The position numbers and the translations under genes were made by a program. DNA of 33,936 bases from Mesorhizobium sp. (GTDB taxonomy: Bacteria; Pseudomonadota; Alphaproteobacteria; Rhizobiales; Rhizobiaceae): contig NZ_JAFKIC010000163.1 of the NCBI RefSeq assembly GCF_017306585.1, positions 1 to 33,936 of the forward strand, read 5' to 3'. Positions 33,154 to 33,936 of the stretch are shown here, piece by piece. The notes beneath the pieces were generated by a model. That model ran no database searches. It saw only the letters and a program-made list of their open reading frames with translations, and had not been told where the DNA came from. Position 1 is the first letter of the stretch; the number at the start of each line of letters is the position of its first letter.

Positions 33154-33928
33154 TGTCATTTCGACCCGCCGCGAGGGCTCGATCCTCGAAGTCACGCTCG
33201 ACCGCCCCAAGGCGAATGCCATCGACCTCAAGACGTCGCGGCTGATGGGCGAAACGTTCAAGGCGTTCCGCGACGATCCGGACCTGCGCGTCGCCATCGT
33301 CAAGACCGCCGGCGACAAGTTCTTCTGCGCCGGCTGGGACCTCAAGGCCGCCGCCGGCGGCGATGCGGTCGACGGCGACTATGGCGTCGGCGGTTTCGCC
33401 GGCCTGCAGGAACTGCGTGACCTCAACAAGCCGGTCATCGCCTGCGTCAACGGCATGGCGGTGGGCGGCGGTTTCGAGCTGGCGCTCTCCTGCGACCTCA
33501 TCTACGCCTCGGACCATTCCTCCTTCGCGCTGCCCGAGATCCGCGCCGGCACGCTCGCCGATGCCGCGACGATCAAACTGCCCAAGCGCATTCCCTACCA
33601 TGTCGCCATGGACCTGCTGCTCACCGGCCGCTGGATGGATGTCGCCGAGGCGCATCGCTGGGGCCTGGTCAACGAGGTGTTGCCCAAGGAGAAACTCGAG
33701 GACCGCGTCTGGGAGATCGCTCGCCTGCTCGCCGGTGGCCCGCCGCTGGTCTTCGCCGCCATCAAGGAGACCGCGCGAGCGGCGGAGGCGCTGACTTTCC
33801 AGGACGCAATGAACAAGGTGACACGCCGTCAGCTCGCGACCGTCGATGCGCTCTACGGTTCCGAAGACAATATGGAAGGGTTCCGGGCGTTTGCCGAGAA
33901 GCGCGACCCGGTGTGGAAGGGGAAGTGA
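33146..33928 (+). CDS. CaiD-like crotonobetainyl-CoA hydratase
   Basis: A 260-residue crotonase-fold enzyme very like CaiD of Escherichia coli (about 261 residues): GWDLKAAAGG, VGGFAGLQEL, AVGGGFELALSCD and the C-terminal AFAEKRDPVWKG all match my memory of CaiD. The two acidic residues of the crotonase site are at E111 and E131, with the 20-residue spacing of classical enoyl-CoA hydratase. It should hydrate crotonobetainyl-CoA to L-carnitinyl-CoA. The ATG at 33146, with a GGAG site before it, lies inside the end of the ligase gene. It is the last gene seen; a carnitinyl-CoA thioesterase or transporter could lie beyond the window edge. Confidence 0.9.
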   Translation: MSDVISTRREGSILEVTLDRPKANAIDLKTSRLMGETFKAFRDDPDLRVAIVKTAGDKFFCAGWDLKAAAGGDAVDGDYGVGGFAGLQELRDLNKPVIACVNGMAVGGGFELALSCDLIYASDHSSFALPEIRAGTLADAATIKLPKRIPYHVAMDLLLTGRWMDVAEAHRWGLVNEVLPKEKLEDRVWEIARLLAGGPPLVFAAIKETARAAEALTFQDAMNKVTRRQLATVDALYGSEDNMEGFRAFAEKRDPVWKGK

Positions 33929-33936
33929 CCTGCTGA

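Noticed and set aside
28716-33345. Several long minus-strand frames opposite the carnitine operon
   Set aside because: Each is antisense to a well-recognised enzyme and has a composition typical of antisense frames in GC-rich DNA.
1-33936. CRISPR arrays, tRNA or rRNA genes, insertion sequences, integrase genes
   Set aside because: I saw no regularly spaced repeats, RNA gene features or transposase-like proteins in this window.

Overview
This looks like a chromosomal segment of a high-GC alphaproteobacterium of the order Hyphomicrobiales, most likely Mesorhizobium or a close relative. The evidence is the gene order around hisB-hisH-hisA-hisF-hisE-coaA, hslV and hslU separated by small genes, families typical of rhizobia (DUF1402, DUF2585, DUF2628, a MocE-type ferredoxin) and a rhizobial-type GC-rich intergenic inverted repeat. 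The genus is inferred from protein resemblance only. Coding density is high. I found no tRNA, rRNA, CRISPR array, insertion sequence or phage gene.

Layout. Bases 1-2590 hold a three-gene oxygenase cassette: a membrane di-iron desaturase/hydroxylase cut by the window edge, a Rieske ferredoxin and a ferredoxin reductase. It resembles mocDEF of rhizopine catabolism. Bases 2630-3795 hold a small hypothetical gene convergent with a secreted DUF1402 protein. Bases 3960-6960 (minus strand) are hslV, a GNAT acetyltransferase, a DUF2585 membrane protein and hslU. Divergent from these, 7202-12733 is a histidine biosynthesis operon carrying several extra genes (DUF2628, a 27-codon ORF, an arginase-fold protein) and ending in coaA.

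Bases 12831-14432 encode a GT-C-like membrane protein, convergent with a DegP/Do protease (14501-16024). Bases 16281-19094 (minus strand) hold a metallo-beta-lactamase-fold hydrolase coupled to a PPi-type phosphofructokinase, and an L,D-transpeptidase lipoprotein. Bases 19333-21613 hold a possible 40-residue peptide, a LysE-type exporter and a TTC38-like protein. Bases 21653-25149 are a xylose locus: an operator-like palindrome, xylB, a large inverted repeat, a small SnoaL-like gene on the other strand, and xylA. Bases 25257-26137 hold a GNAT protein and a small hypothetical gene.

The most interesting region is 26175-33928. A GlxA/CdhR-like regulator is divergent from a tightly packed operon: BKACE enzyme, HD-domain protein, carnitine 3-dehydrogenase, acyl-CoA dehydrogenase, ADP-forming acyl-CoA ligase and a CaiD-like hydratase. 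Together these could convert gamma-butyrobetaine or crotonobetaine through carnitine and 3-dehydrocarnitine to glycine betaine and acetoacetyl-CoA. The HD protein keeps six metal ligands in an order reminiscent of PhnZ/TmpB di-iron oxygenases. The carnitine dehydrogenase ends in a lysine-rich tail where some rhizobial homologues carry a thioesterase domain.
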